A stretch of 64,000 nt of DNA, taken from Paraburkholderia antibiotica. Lineage in GTDB: Bacteria > Pseudomonadota > Gammaproteobacteria > Burkholderiales > Burkholderiaceae. The translations under genes and the position numbers were made by a program. Under the pieces are notes generated by a model. The model was given only the letters and a program-made list of their open reading frames with translations, did no database searches and was not told the DNA's origin. Positions 25,701-34,100 of the stretch are shown here, one piece after another (the first letter of the stretch is position 1; every line of letters starts with the position of its first letter). The stretch is taken from assembly GCF_012927125.1 (NCBI RefSeq), contig NZ_JABBFZ010000025.1:1-64000 (forward strand). The letters are read 5' to 3'.

Positions 25701-26232
25701 CCGCTCGACCGGCTTCGCGCCGCTCGCCTGCGTGGACCAGACGCTTGCCGATGATGGGAAGATCAGAAGCACGCACGTCTATCACTATCACACCGATGCC
25801 GCCGGTACCGCCGTTGCGCTGACCGACGAAGCCGGCCGACTGGTGTGGCATCGACGTTATCGAGCGTGGGGCAATCTCGTCGCGCTGGAGTGGGAGCGTG
25901 GTGATGCCGTGGCGCAACCCCTTCGTTACGCTGGCCAATACGCGGACGATGAAACGACGCTGCATTACAACGGCGCTCGTTTCTACGACCCGAATGCGGG
26001 CCGCTACATTAGTCCCGATCGCACGGTCTGCGGCGGCGTCAGTCCGTACCGCTACGCGCCGAATCCGCTCACGTGGTGCAATCCACTCGGCGGCGCGCAG
26101 CCTCGGACGCTGCCGCACGTCGCCGGTACGGAAGCGTCATGCACCGATGTCGCGCCGGACCCGGCTCAACAGATTGCCGCCCTGGTCGAACAGCTCGACG
26201 ACGTAGGCGGTCGGGATCCGCTCAAGCTCTGA
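22786..26232 (+). CDS. Rhs/YD-repeat protein without a recognisable toxin tip
   Basis: A 1148-residue protein of the Rhs family, which forms a beta-cocoon that normally encloses a C-terminal toxin. The N-terminal Rhs motif (SVDVVTGSKVCLPGDETDF) is followed by many YD repeats (FEYDANGEVARSTNALG, YRYGSRGLLECVSRTP, RYQYDALGRRISKW). The core ends with YADDETTLHYNGARFYDPNA, GRYISPDRT and NPLTWCNPLGG near residue 1092-1103, where DPLGL is usual. Only about 45 residues follow, and the last 32 codons are antisense to the 3' end of the convergent glycosyltransferase gene, so the tip appears lost or replaced. I take the GTG at 22786, 8 bases after GAGGG; an ATG at 22855 is an alternative. No immunity gene follows. 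Confidence 0.88.
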   Translation: MTTGIAGIGAELIKLPGTVLPLAMAGPLLDRCQRLGDVVDRYRLRRALSGVLCGSVDVVTGSKVCLPGDETDFVLRGRLPLGWSRGYSSAQRAVGLLGIGWRTRWEVTLHKLDDQLVYTDEHGSTLSVPFPARGSQVIASAAQLHVAHLSDGRIVVADLTPHYRVFGEFDANGMARLKYVEDLREQRIGLIWDTDGRLLRMRGTCGHELRLHYEARTSANVGARLSAVECVDGGPTGALVQYGYNPHGELTEVRNRVGELVRRFAYRDGRIVEEADALGMATRYVWQTIGAAARVVQRVTSEGARERFAYDVDNRLSEVTDVFGNGARWEYDERGRVLSHMGFDRGRFGFDYGEAEAPVTVQLPGERVVRLEYDMLGRVAAETDPQGKTRATQYAFASREPVSIALGDGRAWICGRNDSLQPLYVQTPSGEVTRFEYDANGEVARSTNALGLATAFERNAWGQVTRCTEVAGSTTCYEYDVNGYVVGVTDALGAVTRIERDGFGRPLTVTRPDGQVERHVWNAASQRTSFVGPSGQSRHWERDRCGNVVRAIDEEGHVIARQYDAHGRPVRIESSNGAVQLLQWDASHCRSITDADGVVRSFDYTDAGLIACVTWRAGARQRRDIFGYDRAGALIQRETAHNRYVYRYGSRGLLECVSRTPTQEGELLGIGADEIRFEHDAMGRLIAEHGANGTLRYTYNAVGRLVVTRLPQGQEVRTRRFETGDIAFVELDEREIARFWYDALRRQAARTQGRLRTHTGYSPLGLPVWWRAVMERDLSAPPSEAETALELSREVDYSPADLIVRTGGNAEEQTWYDYDRRGCLLRRVSDKLDIEYFTWDAAGNLLDTPGGNWFPAVYPDHRLPECRGYHYDYDAWGQLIRRSGRDHTLTLDWDAEGHVIAVHRAGCTVRYQYDALGRRISKWVEAESPQRTRQSPVPVRDEVTRYLWQGARLIQEQRAGALRTYLYQPEPDRSTGFAPLACVDQTLADDGKIRSTHVYHYHTDAAGTAVALTDEAGRLVWHRRYRAWGNLVALEWERGDAVAQPLRYAGQYADDETTLHYNGARFYDPNAGRYISPDRTVCGGVSPYRYAPNPLTWCNPLGGAQPRTLPHVAGTEASCTDVAPDPAQQIAALVEQLDDVGGRDPLKL

Positions 26233-27549
26233 TTCGAAGTCAAGATGAAAGTCGAGCCACTCGCCTTTCCGATATCGCAAAAGGTGGCTCGTATCGATGA
26301 CTTCTTGGTGCAGCACGGATTCGTTGCTGTCGTAGACGGTGACGGAGGCCGACATCGCGGCAGAGAGCGCTGGTGACGTTTGCTCGATGGCGAGTGTGGT
26401 CGCATGCTTGTCGAAGCCCTTCTGATGTACACCGACCCGCACGTCGTTTGCACGTTGCAGCGACGTTTTCCATACCGCCTCATCTGGACGTTGCACGCCT
26501 GGTACAGGTAAATCATGCTTGAGCACGGCGGGCTGCACGCCACGCCACGCGAAACTGATACCCGCATAGGCCTCATATTCGGCGAGCGTGCGTTCGGCTC
26601 CAAGTCCGTATTTGCCGAAATGCTCCGCAGCCGTCGTTTCACCATCGACGCCGAGCAATGCGCGATTGCGCTGGAACGAGCGCTCGTTGCGTTCAAGCCA
26701 GTGCTCGCTGATGTCACCACGTGTCTTGGCCTCGTGCGTGTGGTCGTTCCACATCTTGACCCGATAGGCGCGCTTGTATTCGTGCCATCCGATCAGCCGA
26801 TGCGGGCTGTACAGATCGTAGCCATGCGTGAATGCGCGAACCGCGATCGAAATTTCCTCTCCGTGGAAAAAGTAGCCGGGGTCGTGCTGAACCGTTTCGG
26901 CAAAGTGGCCATCGGCAAATGCGAAGTGCGCGCTGTAGAAGCGCGAGCGTACCGGCCGCGTGCGCATGCTCCAGTCCGACAGCGTCTGTGAGCGAAATAG
27001 CACGACCCCCTCCGCGCTGAAGCGCGAGTAGACCATGATGCGTGGTTCGTCACTTTTCCGCGCGTCGTCGTTGTCCGGGTCGTACATCGGCAAATAAGTG
27101 GTCAGCAGCGGCTTCGGACTTTCGTCGCGCAACGATTCGAGCATGTCGATCACAAGCGTGTCCCATGCGTCGACAAAGCGATGGTGTGAGTCGAGCTGCA
27201 ACGTATAACGCTCGCCGCCATAACGCTGCTGGAGCAGGTTACGCGCCCAGCACGCACCTTGCGTCAGCAGGTGCGGCACGTCGATCAGTTCGATCTTCGC
27301 GTCGCAGTAAGCCAGGTGCTGGATGGCCCAGCCGTCGACCCGTTCCTTCCGCCATTTGCCGAAGCCCCGACGCCAGAAATCCGCGATCGTTTCGTCGGCT
27401 GCGTGCTGCCAGCACACGACGATGCGCAGCAGATCCGGCCTCTTCGCATGATGGATCAGATCGAGTAGGGTGGGGATCAACTGCGAATCGCGATAACTCG
27501 CGATCTGCACGAAGATCGAATCTGGCTGGGGGGCGGGTAGAGCGGCCAT
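26137..27549 (-). CDS. GlcNAc-transferase-like protein (Skp1 hydroxyproline type)
   Basis: A 470-residue protein resembling the GlcNAc family known from eukaryotic Skp1-hydroxyproline N-acetylglucosaminyltransferase and bacterial relatives. Seen: the N-terminal IFVQIASYRDSQLIPTLLDL with a CWQH box; GACWARNLLQQRYGGERYTL leading to the metal/nucleotide-sugar motif LDSHHRF near residue 118; and HDPGYFFHGEEISIAVRAF. No signal peptide is visible, so it is cytoplasmic or injected. The last 100 residues form a separate beta-rich part. It is the last gene of the reverse T6SS operon, 40 bases after the adhesin gene, and its 3' end overlaps rhs by 96 bp. It may be a T6SS cargo or modify a surface protein; the role is unproven. 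Confidence 0.72.
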   Translation of the reverse strand: MAALPAPQPDSIFVQIASYRDSQLIPTLLDLIHHAKRPDLLRIVVCWQHAADETIADFWRRGFGKWRKERVDGWAIQHLAYCDAKIELIDVPHLLTQGACWARNLLQQRYGGERYTLQLDSHHRFVDAWDTLVIDMLESLRDESPKPLLTTYLPMYDPDNDDARKSDEPRIMVYSRFSAEGVVLFRSQTLSDWSMRTRPVRSRFYSAHFAFADGHFAETVQHDPGYFFHGEEISIAVRAFTHGYDLYSPHRLIGWHEYKRAYRVKMWNDHTHEAKTRGDISEHWLERNERSFQRNRALLGVDGETTAAEHFGKYGLGAERTLAEYEAYAGISFAWRGVQPAVLKHDLPVPGVQRPDEAVWKTSLQRANDVRVGVHQKGFDKHATTLAIEQTSPALSAAMSASVTVYDSNESVLHQEVIDTSHLLRYRKGEWLDFHLDFESELERIPTAYVVELFDQGGNLLSRVRRDIGA

Positions 27550-27589
27550 GCGGGTCGACGTTATGGGAAGGTTGTAGCCGGTAGCCGGC

Positions 27590-28600
27590 TTAGAGAATGG
27601 TCATGGTGATCGTTGCGGTTGCCTGAATCTTGCCGGCGGTGGGCGTGACGGAACCGACGCGCAGCACCGTCGCTTCCAGTTCGAACGGCGACTGCATGTT
27701 GCCGTTGGGTGTATGGACGAGGGTGCTACCCGGATTGTTGGGCTTCAGGATCGTGCTGCTGGACACCTCTCGCAGACGGATGGCGAGATTGTTCGCGCCC
27801 GTGTTCTGCAGCATGCTGCTGTCGTTCGTGTCTGGCGTGCCGGAAAGCACGGCGGTGATGGAGGCAGGTGGCGTGGGTCCGGTGCAGAGCACGGTAAAGT
27901 CGACCGGTTGCGTTGGCCCCGCGGTGGTCGATACATCGGTGGGACCGAACGTGCCGAAGTCGATGTTCAGCGTGCTGGTGTTGACCGAGCAACTCGGCAG
28001 CACCTTCACGTTGATGCTGCCACCTGTGATCAGTACCACCTGACTGCCGTCGCCATTGGCCGTACCGCCGCCAATCGTGCCGAATATCACGTTCACGTTG
28101 CTGGCGATGTCGCCGGTCTTCACCAGTTCGATATTGAATTGCGAGCCAACGCCGAAACGGCCATAAATGATCTGGTTGACTTCGCCCGCCGCAAACGTCG
28201 AGGTGAACGGCAGGGCCGAATTGGTGCCGCTCAGACGCAGATAATTCACCCGAAAGCCGACGCCTGGTATGTTGGTGTTATAGACACCCGATACCGACGA
28301 GGGCGTTGCATTCAGATAGTCGAACGCGACGGTGCCGCCGTTCAGGCAGTTTGCGAAATTGGCATACACGCCATACGAGGGCTGTAGACCCGTGGCGATT
28401 ACCGAACCGATCGGCAGACCTGGGTCGATCGTTACTGAAGTTTCCTGGAACGGGATGTTGACGACGGTCTGTTGTGCCGCGAGGTAGCCTTGCGAGATCA
28501 GATCGGTAATATCGGATTGTTGCAGCTGGACGCAGGAGGCGAATGTGAGACGCGAGATCGCGAAGCACATCAGAACGAGAACCTGAGCGAGTCTTTTCAT
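27590..28600 (-). CDS. Fimbrial tip-adhesin-like two-domain protein
   Basis: A 336-residue secreted protein with a signal peptide (MKRLAQVLVLMCFAISRLTFA-SC). An N-terminal domain of about 180 residues is not obviously related to a known lectin. A C-terminal pilin domain begins INVKVLPSCSVNTSTLNIDFG, has a second Cys in FTVLCTGPTPP, and ends in the alternating strand KIQATATITMTIL. This layout is that of FimH/PapG-type adhesins. The ATG at 28600 gives a clean signal peptide; an in-frame ATG at 28630 precedes it. It sits 87 bases after tssA on the same strand, 20 kb from the chaperone-usher operon, which itself lacks a two-domain adhesin. It may serve as that fimbria's tip. Confidence 0.75.
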   Translation of the reverse strand: MKRLAQVLVLMCFAISRLTFASCVQLQQSDITDLISQGYLAAQQTVVNIPFQETSVTIDPGLPIGSVIATGLQPSYGVYANFANCLNGGTVAFDYLNATPSSVSGVYNTNIPGVGFRVNYLRLSGTNSALPFTSTFAAGEVNQIIYGRFGVGSQFNIELVKTGDIASNVNVIFGTIGGGTANGDGSQVVLITGGSINVKVLPSCSVNTSTLNIDFGTFGPTDVSTTAGPTQPVDFTVLCTGPTPPASITAVLSGTPDTNDSSMLQNTGANNLAIRLREVSSSTILKPNNPGSTLVHTPNGNMQSPFELEATVLRVGSVTPTAGKIQATATITMTIL

Positions 28601-28687
28601 TGGAAAAATCTGGGTTGACCAGCGGACCATAAGGGTTCACTGAAAGGTTGGCAGAAGAGCAATCTGCGCAAACGCGTGCCGGTTGCG

Positions 28688-29800
28688 TCAGTTGTCCATC
28701 TCGTCCCATTTAGCCAGCAGGTCGGCCGGAATAACATGGGCGAGTTCCGAAAAACGCTTGCCGACCATGCGCTCCGATTGACGCAGCAGCACGATGACAG
28801 GACTGCTCGGCTCGTTCTGCTCGAACCAGATGCGCGTTTCCTGAATGGCGGCGAGTGCGCTCCAGCGGTCGACGGGTGGTGCGGTGGGAGGCGGTGCCAT
28901 CGACGATGCGGCGAAAGGCGGCGCGGCTGGTGCGTCGGGCTGCGATGTCGGCGCAGCCGCGGCCGTGGGCGTCGGCGTGCCGGTAGTCCCAGCGTTGGCT
29001 ACCGGCGTTGCATCGTTGGCAGCCTGTTCATCGGCTCGCGCGATGGGGGGCGTGCTGGCGCTGCCGCCATCGAGCCGCGTTTGCGCGAACGGCTGCAACA
29101 ATCGCGACAGCGCGCTCAGGTCGGGCGCGTCGCCGCCAAGGGTCGTGTCGCACCACGCGACGATGCTCGCGATCAGACGCTGCGCGTCGGCGAACGCGGC
29201 GACGGCCGCATCACGCCGTCCCCACAGCTCCTTCAGCAGCCGTGCAGTCGATTCCGGCGCGAGCGTGTCTTTCTGGCGCGGCAGCGCAAACGACTTTTCG
29301 ATATCGCGCAAATGCAGCTGCGCACCGGCGGCCTTGGGCAGCGCGATGTCGCGTGCATCGGCGAGCGCACCGTCGGGATCGGCCAGTGCCGCGATCGCAT
29401 TCGCGTACATGACCGGGTCGCGCTCGCCGTCGAAGACCGGTAACGGATGCAGCGCTTCCCCATAGCGTTCGAGCAGCGCCTGCAGAAGCGCGAGCCCGTC
29501 GCGCAGGCCGGCCGCGCCGTCGAGTCGCATCCGGCAGCGCAGCAGAATCACCGCGACGCGAATGTCCTTCGTGCGCAGCAGCAGCGCGCGGCAGGCACGC
29601 TCGAGCTCCGGCCAGTTCGCGGGCGGCGGCACATCGACGAAGTCGCCGTACTGCGCCTCGATGCGCGGTGCTGCGGCGGCGAGCAGCATGACGAAATCCG
29701 GATCGTATTCGAGGTCGGGGCCGCAGGGCGGCGCGTCGCCGTCGACCGGTTCGAGCAGATCGACGTAACGCAGTGCGGACGCGGACAAAGGGACGTTCAT
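28688..29800 (-). CDS. tssA: T6SS cap/assembly protein TssA
   Basis: A 370-residue cytoplasmic protein that organises baseplate and sheath assembly. The N-terminal ImpA domain shows the family signature PVDGDAPPCGPDLEYDPDF, then NWPELERACRALLLRTKDIRV and the LLRCRMRLDGAAGLRDGLALL stretch (first part only quoted). A Pro/Ala/Thr-rich linker (about 255-305) leads to a short C-terminal helical domain (FEQNEPSSPVIVLLRQSERM) as in short TssA forms. The ATG at 29800 fits the family start. It is 17 bases downstream of tssG on the reverse strand. Confidence 0.9.
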   Translation of the reverse strand: MNVPLSASALRYVDLLEPVDGDAPPCGPDLEYDPDFVMLLAAAAPRIEAQYGDFVDVPPPANWPELERACRALLLRTKDIRVAVILLRCRMRLDGAAGLRDGLALLQALLERYGEALHPLPVFDGERDPVMYANAIAALADPDGALADARDIALPKAAGAQLHLRDIEKSFALPRQKDTLAPESTARLLKELWGRRDAAVAAFADAQRLIASIVAWCDTTLGGDAPDLSALSRLLQPFAQTRLDGGSASTPPIARADEQAANDATPVANAGTTGTPTPTAAAAPTSQPDAPAAPPFAASSMAPPPTAPPVDRWSALAAIQETRIWFEQNEPSSPVIVLLRQSERMVGKRFSELAHVIPADLLAKWDEMDN

Positions 29801-29817
29801 CGGCTAAAACTCCAGGA

Positions 29818-30870
29818 TCAGTCGTTGTATTGCTCGGGCTCGAACACCATGCCGACAACCGGCTGTTCGTCCAGCGATTCGCCGAGCCATGTCGAATAGC
29901 CGAGCCGTTGGTCGCTGCCGGTGCGCGCGGGCGGCGCCGCTCGCGGCTTGACCAGCAGCTTGACCTCCCACGCGTATTCGTGGCCGACGAAGGCGCGTAC
30001 CCATTCGACGAAGGTCGGCAAGTCCTCGCCGTGCGGGGTGAGGCGTAGGTATTGATCGAGGTCGAGCGGACCCACTACGAGCCGGAACTTGTGTTGCCGG
30101 TCCGGAATCGCCTCGCCGAGCTGCGCACATTCGCCGACGATTGCCGCCGGTCCGGGCAGGCCGAGCTTCGTGTGCTCCGAGGCGGACAGCAGGATCCAGT
30201 GCGGGACGAACTCCTCGACGGTCATCGGCACGCCGAAGTAATGCGACAGCGTGGCGGCGATGCCGTCCGGATTGCGTGCCTCGCGCACGAGATGTGCCGC
30301 CGCGCTGTAGCGCGCATGGGTCGACAGACAGGACAGCCGCGCCTCGGCCGGGTCGACGCCGCTCAGAGTCGCGACATAGAACGAGAAGGTTTCGCCGCCG
30401 GGCCGGTCGAGCGATGCGGTGGCCTGCGCCGACGCCCACGCGCGATAGAACTGCGATAGCGCGCGGTGATGGAACAGGTCGACGAGCTCCACGAGCGCGT
30501 GATCCTGATGGCTCTCGATCCGGCTGTAGGCCAGCTCGGTCATGTGCAGCGGCAGCGGCCCCTGCGGTCCCCACAGGCCGAGCCCGAACAGGCGCACGTC
30601 GAGGCGGCCGTCGCGCGCGCCCAGCGCTGCGATTTCGCGCGGCGCGAACGCGAGCGTCGGTTGCTGGCCGATCCGGAACGGCTCTTCCTGCGGCAGGCTA
30701 GCGGTGCCTGGTAATGGCATCTGCGGATCGCGCGCGGAGATCGCGCGCAGCAGGCTCAGGAAGCCGGACTGCCACGGCGTATGCGGGTCGAACCACGCAC
30801 CGAGCGATTGCGGATCGAGCGGCGATTGCCGCGGCGCGATGGCGCCGCCATACGATGTGTTCATGCTCAT
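29818..30870 (-). CDS. tssG: T6SS baseplate protein TssG
   Basis: A 350-residue baseplate wedge component that works with TssF, TssE and TssK. Family features: FLSLLRAISARDPQMPLPG, LAFAPREIAALGARDGRLDV, FGLGLWGPQGPLPLHMTELA, FHHRALSQFYRAWASAQ, RLVVGPLDLDQYLRLTP and the C-terminal LVKPRAAPPARTG with RLGYSTWLG. The ATG at 30870 overlaps the tssF stop (ATGA). The frame stays open much further upstream, but that stretch is antisense-free tssF coding DNA in another frame and is not part of tssG. Confidence 0.93.
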   Translation of the reverse strand: MSMNTSYGGAIAPRQSPLDPQSLGAWFDPHTPWQSGFLSLLRAISARDPQMPLPGTASLPQEEPFRIGQQPTLAFAPREIAALGARDGRLDVRLFGLGLWGPQGPLPLHMTELAYSRIESHQDHALVELVDLFHHRALSQFYRAWASAQATASLDRPGGETFSFYVATLSGVDPAEARLSCLSTHARYSAAAHLVREARNPDGIAATLSHYFGVPMTVEEFVPHWILLSASEHTKLGLPGPAAIVGECAQLGEAIPDRQHKFRLVVGPLDLDQYLRLTPHGEDLPTFVEWVRAFVGHEYAWEVKLLVKPRAAPPARTGSDQRLGYSTWLGESLDEQPVVGMVFEPEQYND

Positions 30871-32747
30871 ACCGCGCCGCGTCCGCCCATGCGCGGATGC
30901 CATTGCGTGATCAAGCCGCGCTGCATCGAGCGAAGTTCGGTTTCGGTGAACACGTTGATCGATACGTGACGCGCGAGGTAGTGCTCGAGCACGAGGCCGA
31001 ACAGATACGGGCTGACGCCGGAGAAGCCGGTTTCGTCGACCGTCAGTTCGCAGCGCACGCCACGGCCGTAGACAAGCAGCCCCTGACCGGGCAGACGCCG
31101 CACGACGGGTTCGGTGCGCGCGCCGACGAGCGCTTCGATCTGCCGCGCCTGCTCGTGCTCGCCCGGCGTGATGAAAAGACGGAGCATGTTGCGCAGCGCC
31201 TGGCCGCCATCGCCGTGATCGAGTTCTGCGAGCGGCATGTAGTTGAAGCTCAACTGACGGATCAAACGCCACGCGGTTTCGCCGCTCGCGTACGGCGCGC
31301 GCGGTGCGCTCGGCGCATGCACGAGCCGCACGCCTTCGACCGGTACCGAGTCGGGCATGGTCAGATCGGCTTTGCCGTTGCGCGGAATCAGGCGCGGCAG
31401 GTCGCGATTCGTGAGCCAGGCGTCGACGGACAGGTAACGGATGTCGTCGGCGTAGGGCGCCTCCGCCTGATCGACCAGCGACACGTAGACCTCGGTGCCG
31501 ATATATGGCGTGCGCGTGCCGTACTTACGCGTGTTGGCCGACAGCGCACGTTGTTCGCGGCGCACCGAGAAATAGCGGCCGTGATTGCCGACGTCGCTAT
31601 GCAGCGTTTGATAGAGCGGATTGAAGTCGACTTCGACCGCCGTCGCGGTCTTCTTGCCCATCGCGCGCAATACGGAAAAGATCTCGTAGTCGAGCGGGCG
31701 TGTACGGTCGGCGAGCAGATGGAAATCGGTCTGCGCGCGATTGATTTCGACCCGGTCGGTGCGCCTCGGAAACAGATTGATGATCGGCGTGCAGAACAGC
31801 AGGAAGCGCGACGCGTCGACGTGCGTGGCCAACTCCTCCGGCAGGCGATCGAGCAGCAGGACGATCTCGGCTTCATTGCTGTCCACGCGCGACAGCCCCG
31901 GGGCGAGTTGCGTTAGCGCGAAGAAATAGAAACGCTGACGGCACGCGAAATACTCCTGCAACAGATTGTGGCCGTGGAACGTGTTCCATGTGAGCGGCAG
32001 CAGCCCCTGATTGGCCTGCAGACCTTCGAACTCAACCGGCGATTTCGCGACCACGTGTCCTTCGTCGCGCGACGCGCCGAACCGGCGCACCACCGCGGCG
32101 ACGCTGCCGGCGTGAATCAGCTCGAACAGATGCGACGCGATGCGCTCGTCGCCGCCGAGGTAGATCGGCAGGCGGTCGAAATTGGCCATCTGGTTGAAGG
32201 TGATCTCGCCGGTCGTGCGCAGGCGTAGACGCAGCGCGCCGCGCAATTGCTGATGCGGCAGCAGATGACGGTCGGTGTTCGGGATATCGGGCGGCACGGC
32301 GGTGAGCCGTGCTTCGGCGATTTCGATCGGCCGCAACGTGACGTCCTGACTGCTGCGGAATTCGCAAGCGGTCTGCTCGCCGGGCGGAATCGCCGAGCGC
32401 AGGATGCTGTGGCGCGGCACCACCACGCCCTTTGTAAACGTGCCCTCGCTCAGACTCGGCCGCAGTTGCGCAACGGCAATGGACGGTGTGGGCGCGACGT
32501 AATTCGGATAGACCACTTCGAGCAGCCGCTGCGTGAAGCGCGGAAATTCGGCGTCGAGCTTGATCTGGGTGCGCGCCGACGTGAAGCAGAACGCCTCGAT
32601 CAGGCGCTCCACGTACGGATCGGCGACCTCGATGCCGTTCATGCCGAGGCGGCGCGCGATCTTCGGGTGCTGCGCGGCGAATTCGCCGGCCATCTCCCGC
32701 ATGTAGGTCAGTTCGCGGTTGTAGTAGTCGAGGAATTGCGGTTCCAT
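30867..32747 (-). CDS. tssF: T6SS baseplate protein TssF
   Basis: A 626-residue baseplate wedge protein. It has the family start MEPQFLDYYNRELTYMREMA, then FAAQHPKIARRLGMNGIEVA, DPYVERLIEAFCFTSARTQI and FPRFTQRLLEVVYPNY; further on FYFFALTQLAPGLSRVD and the C-terminal EHYLARHVSINVFTETEL. The start at 32747 is the conserved N-terminus and lies one base from the tssE stop, so the two are coupled. No truncation. Confidence 0.95.
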   Translation of the reverse strand: MEPQFLDYYNRELTYMREMAGEFAAQHPKIARRLGMNGIEVADPYVERLIEAFCFTSARTQIKLDAEFPRFTQRLLEVVYPNYVAPTPSIAVAQLRPSLSEGTFTKGVVVPRHSILRSAIPPGEQTACEFRSSQDVTLRPIEIAEARLTAVPPDIPNTDRHLLPHQQLRGALRLRLRTTGEITFNQMANFDRLPIYLGGDERIASHLFELIHAGSVAAVVRRFGASRDEGHVVAKSPVEFEGLQANQGLLPLTWNTFHGHNLLQEYFACRQRFYFFALTQLAPGLSRVDSNEAEIVLLLDRLPEELATHVDASRFLLFCTPIINLFPRRTDRVEINRAQTDFHLLADRTRPLDYEIFSVLRAMGKKTATAVEVDFNPLYQTLHSDVGNHGRYFSVRREQRALSANTRKYGTRTPYIGTEVYVSLVDQAEAPYADDIRYLSVDAWLTNRDLPRLIPRNGKADLTMPDSVPVEGVRLVHAPSAPRAPYASGETAWRLIRQLSFNYMPLAELDHGDGGQALRNMLRLFITPGEHEQARQIEALVGARTEPVVRRLPGQGLLVYGRGVRCELTVDETGFSGVSPYLFGLVLEHYLARHVSINVFTETELRSMQRGLITQWHPRMGGRGAV

Positions 32748-32748
32748 G

Positions 32749-33267
32749 TCAGTGCCCCCGACGCGAGTCCGTCGCGAACGTGACATGGTTCGTTTCGATG
32801 TCGAACGTACTCTGGACGCGGAATTCGAGCGGATAGGGCGACCAGTGCATCAGCCCGCTGATTTCAAGGATCAACTGGTTGTAGCGGATCGGATCCGTGC
32901 TGTGCAATGGCCGGATGCGCAGCGCGTCTGGAATCAGGCGTGGCTCGAAGCGAATAATCGCGGTGAGCACGCTCTTCTCGACGGTTTCCCAACTGCGGTT
33001 GGTGACGTAGCTGCCGGATAGCGCGGCAATGCCGTAGTTGACGACCGAACTGGCTGCGGCCTCGAACCGCGTTGTGTCGAAATCGTCGTCAAGGTTCGTC
33101 GTATTGAGCAACAGACTCAGGTCGCGCTGGATGATGCGGTGCATGCGCTCGGCATCGGGCGCATAGGCGTTCGGGTGCTCGGTTTGCCGCTGCGGCGCAT
33201 CGTCGAGCAGACGATCGATCAGCGAGGGCAGATAGACCTGCCGATGGCGGATGTCGGACACACTCAT
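32749..33267 (-). CDS. tssE: T6SS baseplate protein TssE (gp25-like)
   Basis: A 172-residue baseplate protein homologous to phage gp25 lysozyme-like wedge proteins. Features: PSLIDRLLDDAPQRQTEHPN near the N-terminus, IIQRDLSLLLNTTN, SVVNYGIAALSG, the EKSVLTAIIRFEPRLIP stretch that marks the family, and the C-terminal LEFRVQSTFDIETNHVTF. The ATG at 33267 overlaps the stop of tagJ (ATGA), so tagJ-tssE-tssF are translationally coupled. Confidence 0.93.
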   Translation of the reverse strand: MSVSDIRHRQVYLPSLIDRLLDDAPQRQTEHPNAYAPDAERMHRIIQRDLSLLLNTTNLDDDFDTTRFEAAASSVVNYGIAALSGSYVTNRSWETVEKSVLTAIIRFEPRLIPDALRIRPLHSTDPIRYNQLILEISGLMHWSPYPLEFRVQSTFDIETNHVTFATDSRRGH

Positions 33268-34100
33268 GGCCGTTCGTCGTAAAGGAAGCGGCATTCGCCG
33301 AGTTCGAGCAGGCCGAAGTCGCCGTTGTTGGTGCTCCAGGTTTTTTGGCCGAGTGCGAGCACGCCTGTTTCGCCGATGTCCTGCCACGTGGTTTCGCGCG
33401 CGAGTCTGATTGCGCTCGGACCGCTTTCGGAACCCGGGTAACGTATCGGCAAATAGCCGCGCAGCACGGTAGCGTTGCGCAGGCCTACCATCGCCGAGCG
33501 CCAGATGAGATCGGTCAGGCCGGTTACCGGACCGAGCGTCAGCGATTTGATTGCGTCGAACGGAATCCAGCGATAGCCGCCCGCGACGGCCAGTTCGCAC
33601 ACGGGGCCGAGCCGGCTGTCGCTGTCGCTAAGCCATTCGAACGCGCCGATTTGTGCGCTTTCGCCGCGCGTGGTCGGCGCCTCGCTAAAGGCGGCGCGCC
33701 GTAGTTGGTCGGCGGCGAGCAGATTGCCCTTGCCGAGTTCGGCGTTGGCCTGCACCAGCGTATTGACCCATGCGGGTAGCGGCTCGATCTCGCCCGGCGT
33801 GCGTTGGCCAGCGAATACCTCGGTGCGGAACATTTCGCTCTGGATCAGCCCGCGATACATCTGCGCACGTGACGTGCCTTCGGGTTCGAGCGTGGCCCAC
33901 GTCTGCAACTGTCGCAGCGCGCGGTCCCATTCGCCGTCGAGACACAGCAGTTCGAACAGCAGCCAGCGCTCGCGCACATTCGACGGATGTTTGCGCACGT
34001 GATCGATGGTGCGCGCTTTCAGTTCGCTCAGGCTCAGCGTATCGAGCAGGCCGTGGAGGGTTGCCGCGGCGGAGGTGGGCAGATCAGCGTTTGGGGTCAT
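33264..34100 (-). CDS. tagJ: T6SS accessory protein TagJ (ImpE/SciE family)
   Basis: A 278-residue accessory protein; in T6SSs that have it, TagJ binds the N-terminus of TssB and may help ClpV-driven sheath recycling. Seen: a TPR-like N-terminal half (LSELKARTIDHVRKHPSNVR, RERWLLFELLCLDGEWDRAL) and the ImpE-type C-terminal half with GYRWIPFDAIKSLTLGPVTG, LTDLIWRSAMVGL and LPIRYPGSE. The ATG at 34100 gives MTPNADLPTS; the open frame upstream overlaps tagK. It ends in an ATGA overlap with tssE. Confidence 0.88.
   Translation of the reverse strand: MTPNADLPTSAAATLHGLLDTLSLSELKARTIDHVRKHPSNVRERWLLFELLCLDGEWDRALRQLQTWATLEPEGTSRAQMYRGLIQSEMFRTEVFAGQRTPGEIEPLPAWVNTLVQANAELGKGNLLAADQLRRAAFSEAPTTRGESAQIGAFEWLSDSDSRLGPVCELAVAGGYRWIPFDAIKSLTLGPVTGLTDLIWRSAMVGLRNATVLRGYLPIRYPGSESGPSAIRLARETTWQDIGETGVLALGQKTWSTNNGDFGLLELGECRFLYDERP

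Noticed and set aside
30871-31272. Upstream extension of tssG
   Set aside because: That stretch is tssF coding sequence in another frame; the ATG at 30870 overlaps the tssF stop as in other coupled genes.
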